A program made the translations under genes and the position numbers. The notes below the pieces were generated by a model that was not told where the DNA came from, made no database searches, and worked only from the letters and a program-made list of their open reading frames with translations. Below, piece by piece: positions 59,641-64,000 of a stretch of 64,000 nt of DNA (position 1 is its first letter; every line of letters starts with the position of its first letter). Source of the stretch: Flavobacterium aquariorum (lineage in GTDB: Bacteria > Bacteroidota > Bacteroidia > Flavobacteriales > Flavobacteriaceae); the NCBI RefSeq assembly GCF_003254745.1, contig NZ_QKXH01000009.1:1-64000 (forward strand). The letters are read 5' to 3'.

Positions 59641-62600
59641 TTATTTTTTTATTTCGTTTTCATATTCATCGATATGATCGAATTCCGGATAGTGCTTTCT
59701 TGCTTTAGACCACATTAAATACAATGCAGGAATTACAAATAAAGTAAGAATCAAAGAAAAGATAGTACCTCCAACGATAACAACACCCATTCCAATTCTA
59801 CTCGTAGCTGCTGCACCAAGTGATAATGCGATAGGCAAAGCTCCCAAAGAAATAGCCAAACTGGTCATCAAGATAGGGCGCAACCTTGACTCTGAAGCTT
59901 CCAAAATTGCTTCTAATTTTGGTTTCCCTTGCTCTCGCAATTGATTGGCAAATTCAACTATCAAAATTCCGTTCTTGGTTACCAATCCAATCAACATGAT
60001 AGTTCCAATCTGGCTAAAGATATTCCAGGTTTGATTAAACAGCCAAAGTGAAAATAAGGCTCCTGCAACAGCCATAGGCACTGTCAAAATAATGATAAAA
60101 GGATCCACAAAACTTTCAAATTGAGCCGCTAATATTAGGAAAATCAACAATAAAGCCAATCCAAAAGCGAAAGAAGTATTCGAACTACTTTCGACGAAAT
60201 CTCTAGATTCTCCACCTAAATCAGTGGTAAACGAATCATCAAGAACTTTGGCTTTAATCTCGTTCATTGCATCAATTCCATCACTTAGACTTTTGCCTGG
60301 AGCTAGACCCGCAGAAACCGTAGCAGACATATATCTATTATTATGGTACAATTGAGGAGGATTGCTTTGTTCTTCAATCTTGACCACATTATCCATTTGG
60401 ATCAATTCTCCTTTGTTGTTTTTGACATACATTGATGTTAAGTCCAATGGTTTGGAACGATCTTGTCGTTCAAACTGACCGATTACTTGGTATTGTTTTC
60501 CGTTTCTTATAAAATAACCAAAACGCTGACCACTCAAAGAAAGCTGTAATGTTTGAGCAACATCTTTAACTGAAATTCCTAAACTTTCGGCTTTTGCCCT
60601 GTCTATTGAAACGTTGATTTCGGGTTTGTTGAATTTCAAATTCACATCTGTTACAGAGAAGACATCACTTTTTGCAGCTTCATCCATAAACAAAGGAATC
60701 TTTTCTCTAAGTTTTTCAAAATTGGGAGCTTGAATAATGTACTGAACAGGTAATCCACCACGTCTGTTTACCGCGATAGTAGGCTGTTCAATTACTGATG
60801 TTTTGGCCTCCGAATACTGGCTAGTCAATTTCGTTAATTTATCTGCAATTTCCTTTTGGGACATCTTTCTTTGATCGGGTTCAACCAATGAAACTCGTAT
60901 AAAACCACTATTAACAGAAGAAGAGTTAAAACCTGGGGAAGTAATCACAAGACTCACTTTCTTTTCTGGAATAGAATCATCTACCAATTTGGAAACTTCC
61001 TGCATAAAACGATCCGTATAATCATAAGAAGAACCTTCGGGAGTTGTCATACGCATTACGAAACCACTTCGGTCATCATAAGGAGCCGTCTCTTTTTTTA
61101 GAATATTAAAAAATAAATATATCAATCCAAAACACACTATAAGAATTGGGAAACTTAACCATTTTCTTTTCATAAACCGTTCCAGCGCATTGGCATAAGT
61201 GCTGTTTAATTTTTGAAAATATGGCTCAGTTCGAATATAGAACTTTGATTTCTTTTGCTCACCACCTTTCATCAAATAAGCATTTAGCATTGGGGTTAAT
61301 GTTAAAGACACAAAAGCTGAAATCAATACTGCAGCTCCAATGACGACACCAAACTCTCGAAACAATCGTCCGACAAAACCTTCCAAGAAAATAACAGGTA
61401 AAAATACTGCCGCCAAAGTGATTGATATCGAAATTACAGCAAAGAAAATCTCATTGGACCCTTTTATTGCGGCTTCTATAGGCGACATTCCTTCTTCTAC
61501 TTTTTTGAAAATATTCTCGGTGACTACAATACCATCATCTACAACTAGTCCCGTAGCAAGTACAATGGCGAGTAAAGTCAATACATTTATCGAAAATCCA
61601 AAAAGCCACATAATGAAGAATGTTGCAATTAAGGAAACAGGAATATCGATTAAAGGTCTAAAAGCAATTGCCCAATCCCTAAAAAACAAAAAGATAATTA
61701 AAATCACCAATACGATTGATATTCCTAACGTTTCGGCTACTTCAATAACTGATTTTTTCACAAAAACCGTATTGTCAATAGCAATATTTAATTTGATATC
61801 ACTTGGCAAATCCTTTTTTAAGCGCTCAAATTCTTTGTAGAATGCACTTGCAATATCCAAATAATTAGCTCCTGGAAGCGGAACAATAGCCACACCAACT
61901 AGGGGAGTGCCTGATTGTGTCATTTTAGTTTCAACATTTTCCGGCCCTAATTCGGCGGTACCTACATCGCTAAAACGAACTATTTTTTCACCCACAGATC
62001 GTATGATAATGTTATTGAACTGTTCTGGTTTTGAAAGATTTCCTACTGTTTTTACCGTCAATTCGGTATTGTCACCCGTAATTTTTCCAGAAGGTAATTC
62101 TACATTTTGGCTATTCAAGGCATCGCGAACTTCAGCAACAGTACAACCGTAAGAAGCTAATTTTTCTGGATTAATCCACAATCGCATCGCATATCTTTTT
62201 TGCCCCCAGATTTGAACTCCACTAACCCCTGGAATAGTTTCGAGTCGTTGCCCTATTACATTTTCGGCATAATCACTAAGTTCGAGTGCACTTCGAGTAT
62301 CACTTTGAACGGTCATCGAAATAATAGCATCTCCATTCGCATCAGCCTTTGAAACAACTGGAGGAGCATCAATATCTTGCGGTAAATTTCGAATTGCCTG
62401 TGATACTTTATCACGAACATCATTTGCTGCTTCCTCTAGATTTTTGTCCAAATTAAATTCGACAGTAATTGTGCTGCTTCCCTGAGCACTTGATGAAGTT
62501 ACATTTCGAATACCATCGATGGAATTGATTGCTTTTTCTAAAGGTTCGGTAATTTGGGATTCAATAATATCCGAATTTGCTCCAGTATAATTCGTTCGAA

Positions 62601-62739
62601 TCGAAACTTGGGCAGGATCTATCGATGGAAATTCTCTAACTCCCAGATAAGTGTAACCTATAATACCAAACAAAATAATCGTTAAGTTCATAACGATGGT
62701 CATTACAGGTCTTTTTATGCTTAAAGTGGATAAACTCAT
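59641..62739 (-). CDS. RND efflux permease (AcrB/HAE1-like)
   Basis: 1032 residues, the full size. TM1 and the porter start are at the N-terminus (FGIIGYTYLGVREFPSIDPA). The proton-relay Asp pair is in ATGLVVDDGIVVTENIF (TM4) and the relay Lys in LVTKNGILIVEFANQ (TM10). Two large porter loops and 12 helices follow the usual pattern. It is a proton-driven inner-membrane pump that works with the adaptor encoded upstream and TolC encoded downstream. Substrates cannot be predicted. No adjacent regulator gene is seen; a palindrome upstream of the adaptor may be its operator. Confidence 0.95.
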   Translation of the reverse strand: MSLSTLSIKRPVMTIVMNLTIILFGIIGYTYLGVREFPSIDPAQVSIRTNYTGANSDIIESQITEPLEKAINSIDGIRNVTSSSAQGSSTITVEFNLDKNLEEAANDVRDKVSQAIRNLPQDIDAPPVVSKADANGDAIISMTVQSDTRSALELSDYAENVIGQRLETIPGVSGVQIWGQKRYAMRLWINPEKLASYGCTVAEVRDALNSQNVELPSGKITGDNTELTVKTVGNLSKPEQFNNIIIRSVGEKIVRFSDVGTAELGPENVETKMTQSGTPLVGVAIVPLPGANYLDIASAFYKEFERLKKDLPSDIKLNIAIDNTVFVKKSVIEVAETLGISIVLVILIIFLFFRDWAIAFRPLIDIPVSLIATFFIMWLFGFSINVLTLLAIVLATGLVVDDGIVVTENIFKKVEEGMSPIEAAIKGSNEIFFAVISISITLAAVFLPVIFLEGFVGRLFREFGVVIGAAVLISAFVSLTLTPMLNAYLMKGGEQKKSKFYIRTEPYFQKLNSTYANALERFMKRKWLSFPILIVCFGLIYLFFNILKKETAPYDDRSGFVMRMTTPEGSSYDYTDRFMQEVSKLVDDSIPEKKVSLVITSPGFNSSSVNSGFIRVSLVEPDQRKMSQKEIADKLTKLTSQYSEAKTSVIEQPTIAVNRRGGLPVQYIIQAPNFEKLREKIPLFMDEAAKSDVFSVTDVNLKFNKPEINVSIDRAKAESLGISVKDVAQTLQLSLSGQRFGYFIRNGKQYQVIGQFERQDRSKPLDLTSMYVKNNKGELIQMDNVVKIEEQSNPPQLYHNNRYMSATVSAGLAPGKSLSDGIDAMNEIKAKVLDDSFTTDLGGESRDFVESSSNTSFAFGLALLLIFLILAAQFESFVDPFIIILTVPMAVAGALFSLWLFNQTWNIFSQIGTIMLIGLVTKNGILIVEFANQLREQGKPKLEAILEASESRLRPILMTSLAISLGALPIALSLGAAATSRIGMGVVIVGGTIFSLILTLFVIPALYLMWSKARKHYPEFDHIDEYENEIKK

Positions 62740-62741
62740 AG

Positions 62742-62795
62742 AGATTTTAGATTTTAGAATGCAGATTTTAGATTTTAGAGTAAATACTAAAATCT
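62742..62795. repeat. AGATTTTAG word array between adaptor and pump genes
   Basis: AGATTTTAG occurs at 62742, 62749, 62763 and 62770 (overlapping pairs), with the inverse CTAAAATCT at 62787-62795. The 71-nt gap between the two genes consists almost entirely of this word. It can fold as a hairpin. Confidence 0.6.
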
Positions 62796-62810
62796 AACAA
62801 ATTAGGAATT

Positions 62811-63869
62811 TTATTTAATGATTACTTTAACAGGAGCTTCATCTTTTAAGGACATAACACCACTCGTTAATAAAGTATCTCCAGCTTTCAAACCGGAAAG
62901 CACCAAGATAGAAGCATCAGTTCTGGTAGCTGTCTCTACCATAAGTTCTTTGGCTAAACCGTTTTTGGCTATGAATACTTTTTTACCGTTTTGAACTGGA
63001 ATAATCGCTTCTGTAGGAACGACAATCGCATTTTTTATAATGCTCAAAGGCAATGCAACATTTGCAAAAGTACCCGGCAATAATTTTCCCTGACTGTTTT
63101 CTGTAATCGCTCTTACCTGAAGAGTTCGTGTGGTAACGGCTACTTCTGGCTCAATAGCATAGACTGTCGCCGTAAATTTTTCATCGGAACCTTCAACCGT
63201 AAAACTCAAAGGTGTGTTTGTCTTAACTTGAGAAGCATATTTCTCTGGAATCGAAAAAGTGATTTTCAATTTACTGCTGTTTACTAATTTCGCAACCAAA
63301 ACTGTTGGTGTAATATAGATTCCAGGTGAGATAGAACGAAGTCCAATTTTCCCAGAAAAAGGAGCGCGAACTGATGTTTTTGCAATTTGAGCTTTGATTA
63401 ACTGACTTTGTGCTTGAGTAGATTTATGATCGGCTCTTGCAATATCATACTCTTCCTGACTGATTGCTTCTTTTTGTAGCAATAATTTAGCCCTTCTTTC
63501 ATTTTCGGCAGCCAAACCTTCTTTGGTATTGGCCTGAGCCAATTGAGCTCTTAATTCAATATCATTAACTTTGAACAAAAGTTGCCCTTTTGTCACATTA
63601 CTTCCTTCTTGAAAATAAATCCCCTCAACGATTCCTGAAACTTCAGAACGAATTTCAATTTGTTCGTTGGCTTCGATAGAACCCGAAAGTGATAAGTTAT
63701 TATCGAAAGTTTTAGGATGAACTACAATGCCTGTCACAGTCATTGGTTTATCTTTATCATCTTTGTCCTTTGGACCGCTATTTTTGGCATTATTGGAAGA
63801 AATTCTGTAGGCTATAAATCCAACAAACCCTATTAACAATAAGGCATAAACAAGATTTTTTATTTTCAT
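62811..63869 (-). CDS. RND efflux periplasmic adaptor (MFP)
   Basis: 352 residues from ATG 63869, which begins the N-terminal membrane anchor MKIKNLVYALLLIGFVGFIA. An upstream ATG at 63896 is unlikely. The mature part has the barrel-sandwich halves (SGSIEANEQIEIRSEVSG, IVEGIYFQEGSNVTKGQ), a helical hairpin (about 105-165), the second half (TSVRAPFSGKIGLRSISPG), a beta-barrel domain and a membrane-proximal domain. It bridges the pump to TolC. It is the first gene of the adaptor-pump-tolC-bestrophin set. Confidence 0.92.
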   Translation of the reverse strand: MKIKNLVYALLLIGFVGFIAYRISSNNAKNSGPKDKDDKDKPMTVTGIVVHPKTFDNNLSLSGSIEANEQIEIRSEVSGIVEGIYFQEGSNVTKGQLLFKVNDIELRAQLAQANTKEGLAAENERRAKLLLQKEAISQEEYDIARADHKSTQAQSQLIKAQIAKTSVRAPFSGKIGLRSISPGIYITPTVLVAKLVNSSKLKITFSIPEKYASQVKTNTPLSFTVEGSDEKFTATVYAIEPEVAVTTRTLQVRAITENSQGKLLPGTFANVALPLSIIKNAIVVPTEAIIPVQNGKKVFIAKNGLAKELMVETATRTDASILVLSGLKAGDTLLTSGVMSLKDEAPVKVIIK

Positions 63870-63969
63870 TTTATAAATGTAAAAGAAGTTTAACATATCC
63901 TTTGAAAAGGAAAAGACAAATTTAGGTTTTAGAATTGTGAAAAATTGAATTGTTAATTTTTATTTAACG

Positions 63970-63983
63970 TTTGTACATACAAA
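63970..63983. promoter_or_regulatory. palindrome upstream of the efflux operon
   Basis: TTTGTACATACAAA is a 14-nt inverted repeat (6-bp arms, 2-nt centre) about 100 nt upstream of the adaptor ATG. Its size and location suit a TetR/AcrR-type operator. A minus-strand -7 element, TAAATTTG (forward 63917-63924), lies downstream of it. The regulator gene, if any, is outside the window. Confidence 0.4.
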
Positions 63984-64000
63984 TATTAAAATTAAGCCAA

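Noticed and set aside
61340..61840. 166-codon plus-strand frame
   Set aside because: Antisense of the RND permease; no start context and the RND motifs on the other strand are unambiguous.

Overview
The window looks like chromosomal DNA from a flavobacterium, most likely Flavobacterium or a close relative. The evidence is an AT-rich sequence, Bacteroidetes-type promoters (TTG or TTTG, a spacer of about 19, then TAnnTTTG) with little Shine-Dalgarno signal, an LpxC-FabZ fusion, a GT5/GlgE glycogen cluster, PorQ and PorP/SprF type IX secretion proteins, secreted proteins with type A and type B T9SS C-terminal domains, and a head-GIN/ECF sigma operon. No tRNA, rRNA, complete insertion sequence or CRISPR array was seen.

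Layout. Positions 1-4365 look accessory. They hold the 3' end of an unknown gene, a hypothetical protein with a PD-(D/E)XK-like motif, a three-gene toxin / HTH antitoxin / SecB-like chaperone operon with its own promoter and palindromic operator candidates, a PRC-barrel protein with a tiny membrane protein, and two copies of an intergenic repeat. From 4366 to 8456 an MprF-like aminoacyl-phospholipid synthase/flippase is followed by an AcvB/VirJ-type hydrolase on the minus strand. Next come a lipoprotein polysaccharide deacetylase and an HD phosphohydrolase. 11382-17692 is the lipid A block (lpxD, lpxC-fabZ, lpxA), efp, a divergent second lpxD, an NTF2-like protein and sucD. 17835-19714 holds a GIY-YIG-like protein, msrB and an alpha/beta hydrolase. 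19902-28406 is the glycogen cluster glgA, glgC, glgE, mak, glgB.

28516-34180 carries an M48 lipoprotein protease, a UMF1-type transporter and the minus-strand operon ECF sigma, anti-sigma-like, adhesin-like protein, head-GIN protein. 34181-42886 is lon, porQ, an L,D-transpeptidase-like gene, cmk (TTG start), a nucleoside permease and rpsA with a strong promoter and a folded leader. A structured intergenic element lies between the permease and rpsA. 43020-53744 is a T9SS surface block: a leucine-rich-repeat protein, a 1451-aa repeat adhesin, PorP/SprF, and a large OmpA-family protein. After a fasciclin protein and pheT, the window ends with a minus-strand tripartite efflux operon (adaptor, RND pump, TolC) followed by a bestrophin.

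The item most worth follow-up is the toxin-antitoxin-chaperone operon at about 1347-2840. Its gene order matches the SecB-like TAC systems known from Mycobacterium, but the toxin is unusually long and divergent. Second are the mprF-acvB pair, the LpxD paralogue lacking a conserved His, and the structured element at 40800-40874. All functional calls come from reading motifs; no database search was run.
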